Numbered from the stretch's first letter, positions 34,901 through 47,600 are shown. The stretch: DNA of 64,000 nucleotides from Takakia lepidozioides (GCA_030704615.1 CM060731.1:9298001-9362000), one strand, 5' to 3'. The notes: generated by a model from the letters alone, not told the origin. A program made the numbers and translations.

Positions 34901-37900
34901 AGACGAGGGAATGGCAGTGCTGCTTAACTAGCAGGTACGACCAAATCAACAAAAGCTCCATTCATCAGTATGGTAGCATTCAGAAGGGGGCAATTGCTGC
35001 TTAAACAGTTATGGTTTGTCTCAGCAACTGACTTGAAGCAGTAACTGATAGAAGGGGACTTTGTTGAGAGACACCACCACCAAACATCCTTTGGAGAATT
35101 ATGCCTGGTTCCAGATACATCAGGGTCTGCAAGCTGCAGTAACAGTCAATGTTGGTGCAAATAACACTCACCTGGGCCAATTTCGGTACCCATTCCCACC
35201 TCCAACTCCACATTTGTTGCAGCTCCTGCTCTGTTACTGATTCTCGCTGTGTCCATAGCCACAGATGCCACAGCAATAGCTGGAGTATGTTGCTGCTGCA
35301 AAGGTTGTTGAAACTCCCTTCCATCATGTGGAAGAGAACTCATTGCACTAGGGGTTCCCCCAGTCGCCAAGAAGGTGGATGAACTATTTCCAGCTTGCAC
35401 TTCTTGGCCCTGGACCCAACCATGGACAAATGGTTCCCAACTTGTACCTTCCCCCACAGAGGAAAACTGCTCAAAAGATGGTATTCCCACCTCCCCCTCA
35501 GCCTGAGCATTGAGAGTTGGGAACTGCTGTATAGGCCAAATGCCAGGGCCTGGTCCAGTATCCACAGGTTGACTGTTTCTCAGAGCAAGAGGAATAGCTG
35601 GGACAGTCGTTCTTGTCTCAGCTGGACCAAAGTTGTTACTTCCTGCAGCAAACAGTGGATGGGCGATAGGGTCACCACCATCCTGTGGTGCCTCCAGCAC
35701 TGTTGGACTACTTCCACCTTCACCCCCACCAAGAGACTGCCCCTCTGGGACTCTTGCCATGCTATTTCTTGTGTCACTAACTCGCCTATTATCACTCGCA
35801 GTTGGCTGGCTGCCCCTTGTTGAAACCATACTTGTCGTTGTCTCAAAGGTAGCATCCATATCAGAAGCTTGCGGTGAAATGTCCATGGGGGCTGGCACCA
35901 AAGGGTCGGGGAACTGAAGCCCTTGGCCATGCGACAGTTGTTGAGGTCTACTTTCCTCTGTATCCAACTCAGAATCCAATACTCTGCCACCATGTTCTTC
36001 GGCAAAGTCTGTATCTGTGGGGGCTGTTGGGTTAATGCCCACAGTGGCTTCTGGGTGAAATATGCCTGTGTCATGGCCAGCATCACGCACGGATGGCCAA
36101 AACCAACTAGGGAGGAGCATGGAGGATTGCAGCGTTGCAAGGGATGGATTCAACTGTGGCACGGATGTTCCCGACAGGGTAAAATGGATGGCCGGTGCTG
36201 GGTAGTGCATGTAGCCTTGAGAAGTGGCAATTGTCATTGGGCAATCGGATGAGTCCAGATCATTTACCTGCACACACAAGCTAGAAATCAGAACCGACTG
36301 GTTGATGAGATGATGAGAAAAAGGGAGGGACAGGTAGTACTGAGGTTTTTGGTACCTCAGCAGTGAGCAAAAAAGGAGCAGCATGTGGGTGGAAATGGAC
36401 AGCCCGTAGAGAACGTCGTGTGCGAAGAACAACAATAGGAGACGCAGCCTCCCCTTCCTTGGTATACTGCCACATATACAACTGCTTGCACCACCCACAC
36501 CAAAAACCCTCGTCATTTCAGCCATCAATCATCCATTGCGCCTACCTTCTTAGAAAGGCAAGTGAGTGTGATGGAGGTTTGAATAGAATCAAGCTGGTTA
36601 GCAACATATCCAGGTCAAAAGAAAAAAGCAGTCTTAAAATCTGTCCCTCTTTCACTGTCATTGAGTGCATTTTCCGAGTCACCGCTCCAACCAGTATCTC
36701 TCATCCTTGTCCATGATGGGGTGAACCTCCCTAGCCTGGGCCTCCCATGATGCAATACATATCATTTTCTGCTTCCCCCAATCTCCTCTGAACATGGTTC
36801 TGGGGCACTCAATGTGCAAGATGAGCTCATCTATTATAGATTGGCAATTCCACACTGACGACTGAAAAGAGGCACTTCAATTGGGCGGATTTTTTGTTTT
36901 TTTTTGGACACCTGCTGAAGTGAGCGTAAATTATGGTGTCTCTTCACCCCGAAGGACTACTGCCTTTCCTTGGGAAGGTCCAAACTCCCCCAAGGAGTCG
37001 AAAGTCCCAAGATGTCACCCATTATAGCCAGCCCAGTTATAAGAAAAGACAGGGTTCCCGGGTCAATTGGTTGCTTAATGTGTGGGTACCTCCAACATAC
37101 ACCTACGTGGTTTTGAAACCAGGACCACTTGTAAGGCGGTTTGCGCCCTAACCACTGGGCTAGGTTGGATGCTTGATACCAGGAAAATACCATGTGCTAA
37201 TATGGGAGAGTGTCCAATTTCATGAGCATCCACAAGGTTCACTCGATGGTACATCTCGTGAGAAAGAAGCTGTACCTTATGCCCAGAGGCAACAGCGAGC
37301 ACATCCCCATCAGCATGAAAGGCGAGGGATGCTATTGGCCGATCTGCACATCAGTGCCTCAATAACCAAAGCCAAAGACGACTATCAGGAAAGGAGATAC
37401 AACATACTGTGGTAGAATTGAATAGGTCAGATAACAGGCCAGGTAACTGAATGCCGCTAACTCTCAACATTGGAGTGTATGGATATGTCCCCCAACACAA
37501 GCCACTTCCGTGTTGTAGATTGTTTGTTCTGTCATTTAAACCTGTGGACTCTTGACCTGAATTCCAACAGCTGGTCCAAAGTGCTTCCACCAACCCAGTA
37601 ATTGGCAGAAGGATGACAAGGTTGGACAGGGCTAGGAAATAAAAAAACTGAGAAGCAAAATATATAACATTCGATTACAACTGGAAGAGAGAGGGTTGGC
37701 ACAAATTACAGAAGTCACGAGAGTGAATGCACTCTGACGTGGTGGCATCCCACAAACGCACTTCATTGTCAAGACTGCCACTTGCTAGCACCTTTGACCT
37801 GCTGGGGTGAAACCTCACCTGCCCAACAAGCAAGGCAGCCATTGAGACTCGCTCTTACAGAAGAGGAAAGGAGAATACCAAGGGAGCTTCCCCTGGTGAT

Positions 37901-40900
37901 GTAAACCCAACTCTCCAAGTCGCATAGCCCCACAGGGTGGTCTAAAACTTATCTGTAGGTCAAGGGCTTTGAGGAACCTTTGACAACTAATATTGTCAGC
38001 TAGTTTAGTGTACAACAAAAATGGGGGCAAGGTGAAAGTACGAGAGGAAGGGAGAAAGGAGAGAGACACACTCTTGATACTGAGATTCAAACTGACACAG
38101 TACACTTGTGTAAGCTACTTTTGCAGGGCACATTTCAGATATCCAGATCAGGCGTAGAGGGACTCGCACCACCCATGGAGTCCTTCGGTGGCCACTGAGA
38201 ACTTTCAGGCAGTGGCCTGTTCGGCAACAAATAATCTTCACTGTGTGATCCCCACTACACAGGCAATTCACTCAACAAGGTCAAAATTTGAGACAGTTAC
38301 TGATTAAACCAACTACATTGAACTGTTAAAAAACAGTTCATAATCCTAAGCTTGTGGATGTGTTGGATGCCAATATGGGTATCTGAGAACAGGGAACATA
38401 TTACTGCAAAAGGACAAAATTAGGTCATACAGTTTTTATCACCAACCTAAGATGTGCCTACTGCAGAACAGATTCACCTTGTGAAGCATCATATAATATA
38501 ATATAATATAATATGTGGTCGATCAGGTAAGAGGAAGATACTTACTGGGTGGAGGCCAGGGTACCACCGTCTGGGCTGAAGGCAGCTGCAATGGTTGACC
38601 GCGGATCTGGGTGAAGAGAGCAGTACTTGGCTGTGCAATGTCGCAATGATTCAGCCTCCAACCTACACGAGATACTGTGACCTTTCATGTCCAACACATG
38701 GAGTGAAAAGTTCAAAAAGCCAAGTGTCTCCACACGTTAATGATATGGAACATGCATGTACAACTATGACTCCCAACTGAGAAGAGTTCAAGAATGTGAG
38801 AAAAGAGACACCTTAGGTGACAGATAGACAGTCAGCTTGTTCTCTATTTAACATGCAAAAGACTGAGATGACAAACTGTTAGGTGTGGTCAGCTGTCCAG
38901 ACAGGTGGGCAGAGAGATTGTACTCATAAGATGTTGTTTGCTGTAGCCTTGTGGCCATTGACCCCGCGCCCAGTTTGAGCGGGAACAAAAGGGACAGAAC
39001 CTACCTCTGTAGGGGCTGACGTTGGTAGTAAGACTTACCTTCATATATAGAATTAATTCGGGTTTTGCAGATATCCTCTAGAAATCCCTTCACACAAGCA
39101 TCAATCTGCTGTGTGTGATTTGCCCAAAAACTAGGCCTCAGGAGGGCCTGGGCTTTTGGCTCAGCCTCGAGACTTTCAAAGTTGGTAAACAGGGGTACAG
39201 GCACAATTCCCTTGATAGATTTGAAGAGAGCGTCTCTTTGGTGAGAGAACCCCTGACAGTGTATCAGAAAATGAATACTGTCTTCAGATTGCCCACACAA
39301 CGGGCAGAGATTGTACTCATAAGACGTTGTTTGCCGTAGCCTTGTGGCCATTGACCCCGCGCCCAGTTTGAGCGGGAACAAAAGGGACAGAACCTACCTC
39401 TGTCAGGGGCTGACGTTGGTAGTAAGACTTACCTCCATATAAAGAATTAATCCGGGTTTTCCAGATATCCTCTCGAAATCCCTTCACACAAGCATCAATC
39501 TGCTGTGTGTGATTTGCCCAAAAACTAGGCCTCAGGAGGGCCTGGGCTTTTGGCTCAGCCTCGAGACTTTCAAAGTTGGTAAACAGGGGTACAGGCACAA
39601 TTCCCTTAATAGATTTGAAGACAGCGTCTCTTTGGTGAGAGAACCCCGGACAGTGTATCAGAAAATGAATACTGTCTTCAGATTGCCCACACAACGGGCA
39701 ATTGCACTCTCCCTTTCCTCTCTGCTTCTGTTTGCTGTTCAAAGGTAGGCTTCCTGCCCTGAGTTTAAATTTCAGTCTAGTGCCGAGAGTGGGTAGACCC
39801 TTGAGGTCATCCAAGATGTCCTCCCCCATGTCACAGACTGGAAACAAGTTCAGGGAAGTTTTCTGCCTAACTTCATTTTCATCAGACAATCTCATGGCAA
39901 CAGACATGGCTGAGGACACTACAGCCTCTAAGTCAGATTTATCCAGCAGGGTCAAGACTTGCGAATCCAGGTCCAGGTCCTTGAGGATCTCTTCTACTCT
40001 CTTCTGCCAGGACTTAGCCTGTTTGACAGGGCGGTCCTGTTTCCAAGATATAGAGTCGATTAATTTAGGATATCTGGTGTTGGGCATATGTTGCAGCTGA
40101 CCCCACCATCTGACCTTGAATTCATCTTGTCGGGAGCTTAAGGACGGAATGCCAAACTCACCCCGAACAGCCACATTGGCTGTTTTGGAGCATGCTGACA
40201 TACACTCCTTAAGCACCCCCACTTGAATGGATTCTAGAGACTTAGCCTGGTTGGAGTTATCAACCCATAAAGCAGATCCGTACTCCAAGGCAGGTCTAAT
40301 AACGCGACAAAGCATGGTTTTCTTAACCTCAGAGTTGACCCCTCTGCAGTGGAAAAATTTAGTGAGCCCCAGAGCTTTGCCCTTGCCAGTTTGAACAACT
40401 TTCCGGATATGTGCATCCCAATTACAATTGGAGGAGAACTCAACGCCCAGGTAAGTGTAGGAAGGGAGGACCGGGATCTCTTGGCTACCCCACTGCCACT
40501 TAAGATCACTTCCTCCCTCTCCTCTGTTGTTGAATGCTACCACTGCACATTTGCTGACATTAGCCTCTAGCCCCCAAAGATCAAAGTATCTCTTCGCGCA
40601 ATCAATCAACTCCTGGAGATTGGTTGGAGTCTCCCCTATGCCTGCGAAGTCATCCGCAAACATAAGGGCTGGTATGGTGGTATCACCCACCCTTAACCCA
40701 AATCCCTCACTTTCCACATCCTCGAGGAGTTGATTGATGAAAACATTGAAGAGCAGAGGGGAGAGAGTACATCCTTGAGCTACACCTTGGTCTATGTCAA
40801 AGAAGTTGGACTTCTGTCCGTTAACAGTGACACAGCTTTTGGTGTGAGCATACAACGGGCAGAGAGAGAGAGAGAGAGAGAAATGAATTGGTATTTTATA

Positions 40901-42426
40901 ACGTCTGCAGGAAACTCAAAGAGCTTATGAGATAGAATGTACTCATAAGACATTGTTTGCTGTAGCCTTGTGGCTTATGAGGGTGTACTCATAAGACTTT
41001 GTTGGCCATACCCTTGTGGTCATAGACTCCACACCCACTTTGGACGGAAACAGAGAGAATGTACTCATAAGACTTTGTTTGCCATAGCCTTGTGGCCATC
41101 GACCCCACGCACAGTTTGGACATAAACATAGGGAATGGGGGCCAACTTTGTGAGGGGCTCACTCCAGTAGTGTGCCTTACCTTGGGCTAGGGCTGTAGGC
41201 TCAGCCTTGAAAGTTGGTGAACAGAGGTGCAGGAACCATGTTCTTGATGTTCCTGAAGAGGGTCACTCTCTGGTGAGAATACCCTTGAAAGTTGGTGAAC
41301 AGAGGTGCAGGAACCATGTTCTTGATGTTCCTGAAGAGGGTCACTCTCTGGTGAGAATACCCTGGACAATGTATCAGAAAATGGATATTGTCTTCAGGTT
41401 GCCCACACATCGGGCAAATACAATCTCCTTTTCCTCCCTGCATCTGTTTATTGTTCAAAGGTAGGCTCCCCGCCCTGGGTCTAATTTTCAGTCTAGTGCC
41501 GAGGGTAGGTAGGCCCTTCCGATCATCCTTGCCCATGTCAGACTGCAAACAAGATCAGGGAAGTTTTATGCCTAACTGCATTTTCTCGGACAGTCTTTGG
41601 GCACCAGACTTGCGTTGGACACAACCCCCTCCAGGTCAGCTTCATCCAGGAGGGTAAATTCTTCTGGACTAATGTTCAGATACTTAAAAATCTCTTCTAC
41701 CATCATACAAAATGTACTCATAAGATGTTGTTTGCCGTAGCCTTGTGGCCATTGACCCGCTCAGTTTGAGCAGAACACAAAGGGACAGAAACTACCTTTG
41801 TCAGGGGCTGACACCCGGTATTATGACTTACCTTGGAACAGACAATTGATTAGAGTTTTCCAGATATTCTCTAGAAATCCCTTTACACAATCTGCTGTGG
41901 GTGATTTGCCCAATAACTAGGCCCCATAAGGGCCTGGGCTTTTGGCTCAGCCTCAAGACTTTTCAAAGTTGGTAAACAGCGGTACAGGCACAATTCCCTT
42001 GATGGATTTGGAGAGGACATCTCTCTGGTGAGAGTACCCAGGACAACAAATCAGAAGTGAATATTGTCTTCAAGTTGCCCACACAACGGGCATTTGCAAT
42101 CCCCCTTTCCTCTCAGCTTCTGTTTGCTGTTCAAAGGTAGGCTTCATAGAGAGCGAGAGAGAGAGAGAGAAATGAAATGGTGCTTTATAACATCTGCGGA
42201 AAGCTCATAGAGCTTATGGGACAAAATGGAAGGAAGAACATGAGAGAAAATAGGAAAACCAGAGTCAGAGAAAAGAACTATTGTTCGAGTGATTGTCTAA
42301 GGGTGAATGCCTCGTGCAGGTAGGCTGCCAAACATTTCTGATCCTCATAGTGGAAGACTTCAGTGAGAGAGAGAGAGAGAGAGAGAATGTACACATAAGA
42401 TGTTTGCCGTAGCCTTGTGGCCAAAG

Positions 42427-42481
<55 letters not shown>

Positions 42482-43054
42482 ATAAGGTGAGGGCCTGCTT
42501 TGTATCTGTTGTTTCTCGTGGGGGACCTGAACACGCAGCTGTGCCACCCCACAAGTGACGGTGGGGCCTCTTCAAACTAGGTGCTACCTCCCTCCATGTC
42601 AGCAACTGCATAACATTCTCTCCTCTGTTTCCATACCAGGTTGTTTAATCAATACTCAGTATAATATCTTTAAAGGTAAACACCTAGAATTGAATTTAAA
42701 GGGCCAGCAACATTTTAACTCTAAAAATTACTTGTGCCAATAGTGGCCATAACCCTAAATCTGTGACCAGACACACTTCAGTCAAACCTGCTAATGGGAC
42801 TTTGAATCCAACCAGCTGCAGCACATACCACACCTACCACGGCAAAGTGAACTGAAACTGGCAATTCATGTGAAGAGATGGATATATTGTTGGCTCATTA
42901 AGGCAGAAGGGTATTGCCACAAGTTGAGAAGGCAGACATACAGGTGCCTTTTGCGTGCATATGGATGGTAACGAGCACATGATGGCAGCTGAGAGGTAGA
43001 GGCAGAAATTGAAGTAGATGTTGATCCCCCAGCACCATCAAACAACGACATCAT
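31967..43054 (-). CDS. AMBRA1-type WD40 protein (plant homologue), at least 14 exons
   Basis: Exons in transcription order: 43054-42942, 42624-42527, one not located, 38662-38546, 38254-38170, 37818-37710, 37343-37276, 36481-36356, 36267-35172, 34519-34285, 34154-33936, 33566-33506, 32894-32781, 32625-32512, 32056-31967. The chain gives about 881 residues plus the missing exon. Conserved landmarks of plant AMBRA1-like proteins are MQLLTWREVAP near the start, RSTIAAAFSPDG, GHRRTPWVVRFHP, ASGSLDNEVRLWDA, AVHFHPHAAPFLLTAEVNDL, LPCTVKLRIWPYD, EMGAHFSPCGRFLAACV and the end CFHPCVGGGLVYGTKEGKL. The N-terminal WD40 repeats and C-terminal segments flank a long low-complexity middle (exon 36267-35172). 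Animal AMBRA1 is a CUL4-DDB1 substrate receptor that regulates autophagy; plant function is inferred from the family. The intron between exon 2 and 38662 is loaded with LINE sequence. Confidence 0.88.
36890..37167 (-). mobile_element. SINE, full length with A-rich tail, same family as 15198-15377
   Basis: On the minus strand it starts CCTAGCCCAGTGGTTAGGGC (A-box-like) and has GGTTTCAAAACC (B-box-like). It continues through a ~200 bp body and ends in an A-rich tail, seen on the plus strand as a T run at 36890-36905. The 3' half (ggcagtagtccttcggggtg, gacaccataatttacg) matches the WRKY-intron copy. It lies in an intron of the AMBRA1-type gene in gene-sense orientation. I could not find a clear target duplication. 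Confidence 0.75.
38490..38514. repeat. (ATAAT)n pentanucleotide microsatellite
   Basis: Four to five tandem ataat units lie in an intron of the AMBRA1-type gene. Nothing else is notable. Confidence 0.8.
38905..39303 (-). mobile_element. tandem partial copy of the LINE 3' end
   Basis: This ~380 bp is nearly identical to 39304-39690. It encodes the RT-associated zinc knuckle (CPLCGQSEDSIHFLIHC) and the C-terminal tail again, fused to the 3' UTR of the neighbouring copy. It reads as a 126-codon open frame (39001-39381) only because the junction is in frame. Confidence 0.8.
39317..40855 (-). mobile_element. 5'-truncated LINE (non-LTR retrotransposon) with reverse transcriptase C-terminal half
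   Basis: An intact 512-codon frame on the minus strand holds the later RT motifs: QGCTLSPLLFNVFINQLL, the catalytic FADD in ALMFADDFAG, and YTYLGVEFSSNCNW. These are followed by a zinc knuckle CPLCGQSEDSIHFLIHC. The endonuclease and the first RT motifs are missing, so it is a typical 5'-truncated copy and not autonomous. It sits in sense orientation inside an AMBRA1-type gene intron. Its lack of internal stops suggests a young insertion. Confidence 0.88.
40859..40935 (+). repeat. dispersed GA-headed repeat, copy 2 (short)
   Basis: A (GA)n run is followed by aaatgaattggtattttata, acgtctgcaggaaactca and gagcttatgaga. It is a shortened relative of the copies at 30361 and 42152 and abuts the truncated 5' end of the LINE. 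Confidence 0.65.
40936..42150 (-). mobile_element. series of LINE 3'-tail fragments
   Basis: The LINE 3' terminus, seen on the plus strand as tgtactcataaga followed by gccttgtggcc, recurs starting near 40938, 40984, 41060 and 41712. The first two are only tens of bases long. The third extends into the zinc-knuckle region (to about 41700) and the fourth to about 42146. They are diverged from each other and from the intact copy, indicating separate insertions or duplications. Confidence 0.72.
41209..41363. repeat. 78 bp tandem duplication within a LINE fragment
   Basis: The phrase tgaaagttggtgaacagagg ... ggtcactctctggtgagaat accct occurs twice back to back with no visible difference, so this is a recent duplication. 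Confidence 0.85.
42152..42300 (+). repeat. dispersed GA-headed repeat, copy 3
   Basis: (GA)n is followed by aatgaaatggtgctttataa and catctgcggaaagctcatag, then gggacaaaatggaagga and aacatgagaga. It closely matches the copy at 30361 over about 110 bp. Confidence 0.68.
42364..42479. repeat. (GA)n microsatellite interrupted by a 40 bp LINE tail
   Basis: (GA)n at about 42366-42385 and about 42426-42478 flank gtacacataagatgtttgcc gtagccttgtggcc, the LINE 3' terminus. Translations of this segment (Ser-Leu repeats) are not genes. Confidence 0.85.
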
Positions 43055-44673
43055 TCCTTCTTGTACCCTGTCATATGTGCATCTGCTAACCTTTGGTTTC
43101 ACTGCCAGACCACCTGTTGCACCCGAGACAGCGCTATCTTCAAAAGCATGGAACTACCAAAAAGAAGAAAGAGTTATCACAAGTGGAAAAGCGCAGAGAT
43201 GTAAGCTATTCCTGCAGGAGACAATGAGCAGCTCACACCTGAATCTACCACACTCCAGAGAATGCTACCGAGCAAAACTGCAGTCTAGGGTCTGACCACA
43301 TAGCCAGCATGTGTCAGACAAGTAATTAGGAAATGCCCTACTGCAGTGATAGATGTCATCCAAAGAAATTGATTGTCCATTGCGCATCCTGAACAGAGTT
43401 TAATGCAATTGAACTGCAGAGGGCAATCTCTTCTTTCGAGACAAGAGAATAGAAAATATCACACCAAAAGAAAAAGGTGCCATTTCAACTTTGCCTGCCG
43501 AACCACTACAACCACTTTCCTCCACCTAGTGTGAAAGCTTGCATGGCACACAGAGCCCTTCTGGACTTGGCAGCTGTTTCTGCCCTTTAGCTTCAGAAAC
43601 TGAGCATTTACTTCCCCTAGCCAACCTACACTCGATTGACAATCGGAATGTAGTGAGCTTCATGAAAGTTCTCCTTATTAATCTCTGCTAAACGATGATG
43701 AACTGCTCGTCATACTAAGTGGTTCAAGAATAACTCTGTCAGCTGGATGACCGCATACTTGAAAAACCTTCAGAATGACTGGCTTAGCTCCCTTCGTGTC
43801 TAGACGTGTGTGCGGATCCCTATACTTCAGTACCTTTCCAAATCATGGACTTCAAAGAGTGTCTGGGCTGGAAACCACCTACAATTGCATTGGCACATGC
43901 AACATCCCTAACTCTTGCTGTGAAACGTGATTCAACTTAACTACGCCAACTTGGGACGCAGCTAGTAGGTGTCGTAATTTTCCGAACAAAGTTGCAATGC
44001 AGTTCAGACAATAGGATGAAGGCAGTCGAACGGAGGAACCGCTACAAGAAAGCTTGAAACGGAGAACCAACGCCCACAACAGTATGAATGAATAATGGAT
44101 TGGAGACAGTAGAGACAAAGGCAGAGATTACAGTAGAAGAAAAACAACAAGGTTCAAGGACGAAGAAGCTGACCATTATACCATGGCTATAAGAGTTGAC
44201 CTTTTGTGGTTGCCAATGGCTTTCTTCCTGCACGAGAGGCCAACCCGCTTCTTTTCTTTCATCACGCTGGACAACCAGAGCGATCATAAACATGAAGCCC
44301 TGCGATTGTTAGATAATGATCGCACAAACCAGCCCGTGCGCAAGTGATAAGCGCACAGTTGTGAACCAACGTAAAAGGTGGGATATACTTAAGGAAAATA
44401 CATTGTATAAAGTTGGGGCCAAACCCTAAACCCTGATCCTCTGCACCAGTAAGGCTCTGCGCCCTGCCAGACTCCACAAAGGGTTTCGTGAGATTTTGAA
44501 AATTCTTCAGTTGGTCCAGTGAAATTGGTCCCGTTCTGCTAGTTAATGTTCTGTGCGGCCCCCCATACATAGCCAAGAGAATCCTAAGAATACGTTTACC
44601 TCTCTCTAGCAGGGCTCGCAAGTATTCCATGCGTTAGTTTGTGTCGAGATCGAGCTGTCAAGTGTTCAGAATC
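43055..44673. promoter_or_regulatory. divergent promoter region between the AMBRA1-type gene and FCF1
   Basis: The two genes are head to head, with 1.6 kb between predicted start codons. On the minus strand there are open stretches that could be 5' UTR or extra N-terminal exons of the AMBRA1-type gene: an open frame upstream of 43054 to about 43150, an exon-like piece near 44205-44294, and a 122-codon frame at 44262-44630. I cannot connect them convincingly. The last ends 43 bp from the FCF1 ATG. Confidence 0.4.
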
Positions 44674-47600
44674 ATGGGCAAGGCCAAGAAGACTCGAAAG
44701 TTTGCGCAAATGAAACGCATGCTGACTCCACGGGCTGTGCAACAGTGCGTTTCTCGACACACTGCTTCTTTTGTAATTGAAGTGATGCCAGGCTTTTGTT
44801 TTTCCCTTGTTCTCACTTTTGGCACTTGGACTCTCTTGAAATCTAGTTGAGTGGATGTCTCTGAGAGTTTCGCTAGACCTTAATGATGCTTAAGAGAATT
44901 GTTGGTTGCGAATCGCCTAATTTCACAGATGGGAACGTGGAGTGGCTTGTTAGTGTGCGTACTCGAACGTATCTGAAAGCCTTGGTAGACATGAATGCTC
45001 TTCTGCCTTCCATGGTATCCAGCTGTTGATAGGTTCAGCATGAAGGCAAGGGAATGACTTTCTGTGCCATGCTCGTTTCCTCGCTCTCCGAGACATTCAT
45101 CTGTTTTCTTCCGTCGTCATAGTGGTAGAATCTTTTCTCAGGGTTCCATGATCATGCGCATGCTTTTGTACCTCAATTGTAAGTATGTTGGCAGGTACAA
45201 GGAGGAGGTATTAAATCCTGCAAAGAAGGATGCTGCAAAAGAGAAGCTTCCAAGGAATGTGTATGTGTCTCTCAGCTTTCATTTGTCCTTCAACTTATAA
45301 GAGTTTCTTCCTCAGTAGCATTACCTACAAGCGATGTGAAATTGGCTTGTGTTGCTGATCAAGATATAGTTGTGAAAGGTGTCTTATTGTAAGTCCATAC
45401 AACATTAGTGAAGACTGCTAGTTCTTTGAAGAATAGATGAGTATCAAGGATGCAGTTGGCTTGAGGTTCTGCGGCTAATGCTGTCATCAACCACCCTCAA
45501 ATCCACCAGAAATTAGCTCACATAAGGAGTTATACTATGTTTTGAGTCTGTTGACATCTTCACCTGCCAATACTTGATGGCACAGCAAGCAAAGAGACGT
45601 GTTCTTGATGCCTGCACAGAAGTATCCAATCGAAGTTATTCAAAAGATATGACCAGTTCCTCCACATATTCTATTTTCAGCAATCGCTTGTTCTGCTTCC
45701 TGTTCTCTCTCCCCTTACATTTGATGGTTTGCAGCCCCAACACATCATCAGCACTCTTCTTCAAGTACAATACTGCACTGGGGCCACCATACCAGGTGCT
45801 TGTGGACACCAACTTCATCAACTTTTCCATCCAGAACAAGGCATGTCCCCCAGTCACCTTCTCTGCTTCACACTTCTCCCTCCACAACCAACCCGTATTT
45901 CACTTCCGTTAAGGTAGGGGGCTACGCTGATATGAACTTGAGTCTTTTACAACCAGTGCTTGTTCAGCACTGATTCTCTGTTTCTGGACTCTTGTTGACT
46001 TGTGCACAAGCACTATGGCTATTTTGGGGCAGTGTTTCTACAAATTGCTTCAAGTATGCTTACATGCCACTCCGACTGTGTTATAGCCCATGTCCACATG
46101 CTATGGGTATCTAACAAGGGGTTTGTATCTTGTGCAGCTGGACTTGGAAAAGGCAATGATGGATTGTCTCTATGCAAAATGTGAGAATCTATGTACCTCC
46201 TTAGATTATTCCTTTTCAAATAAGATTCTTTCGAGTAACACTTACTGCTTCACACATTCCCTGTGCCACCAGGCTGTGTCCTTGAATGCTTCCAGTGTGT
46301 AGGAGTTTGCAGAGATTTCTGCTGGTTGAAGTGTTTTCAGCACATATTAGTCATCTAGGGGTGTTGACTAGCAATCATTTTATTTTGTCATCATGAACAC
46401 TATATGGCCATTGGATATCTCAAAAAGTAATTGGATGTATGAGAGTGTGCAGGTACACCATGTATTACAGACTGTGTGATGGCAGAGCTTGAGAAACTGG
46501 GTCAAAAATATCGTGTTGCTCTTAGGTGTGGCTGCTTTGCCCTTCATGGTTCTTCCCTTGTCTTGATTTTGTCTCGTATCTTGTGATTCCTGCACTTGCT
46601 ATTCCAGATCATTCTTGCCTCCTGCCACCTGTCTGTATACCAAGGAGCAGGTTCAATATTAGTGTGCCGTGGTCTTTTCACTTTGCCTGGTTGTACTTCA
46701 CTTTGAACTGTCTTGCGTGTTGCACTCAATTGTTCCCTCGGTATGACCTCGTACTGTCAACAGTTCTTGTTATCAAATTGTACTTAGTGTATGTTCCCTG
46801 GTGATGGTGTAGAGCTCTATCTTCCAGTTTCCTCCAAAGATTGTTGTGCTAGTAGGAGTTTATATTTGAATGCTGTGCTGTGGACAGAATAGCGAAGGAT
46901 CCACGTTTTGAGCGGTTGCCCTGCATACACAAGGGCACATATGCAGATGACTGCATTGTTGAACGTGTTACACAAGTAGGCCCTTTCCTTTCTCAGTAAT
47001 TTTGCTTCCACGGCACACCTTTGTCACACAGGTAGCATGTTAGGTTTAATATCCATGTATACTTCACCCCTTGAGTGCTGGCCAAGTTTGCGCATTGTTT
47101 ATGGAACTGTAACAGAACTGTAGTATGGAGGATATATCATGGGATACTCGCATGATATAACATAACATGTGAGAGGTTGAAACGTGTTATGCGTGCACTG
47201 ACTGTTGAAGCCAGTTGAGAGTTGTTAACAGCTGGTCACTGTTAAACAAGATATAGTGGATTTGTCTTGTGTTTGAGTGACCCTCTAAATTATGAGACAG
47301 TATTCTTTTTGGTTTCCTTCCCCTTCATGTGGTTTTTCTCATGTGTGACTTCACTTCATGGTTTGTCCTAGTTTGTTCTTCATTTCTGTTGTTGTTGCCT
47401 TTAGTTTCTTTCGAAATTCTGCATAACCTTGGATGTGGCTTTCTAATTCTATCTTTGGTGACCTCTCAAATGTGAGTTCAGAGTTGACTAGGCTCTCACC
47501 CCGGTACATGTTTAGGATCATGCATTTGTATGCACCTCTACTGCCAGGGCCTCATGAAGGCAATGTGCAGGTGTAGCAACTAGTGTAGCAACTGACAGTT

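Noticed and set aside
35050-35130. Extra AMBRA1-type exon (frame DPDVSGTRHNSPKDV)
   Set aside because: It has an acceptor and plausible composition, but every donor I tried creates a stop at the next junction.
42265-42611. Long Ser-Leu repeat proteins on the minus strand
   Set aside because: They are translations of the (GA)n microsatellite. Only the part above about 42527 is a real exon of the AMBRA1-type gene.
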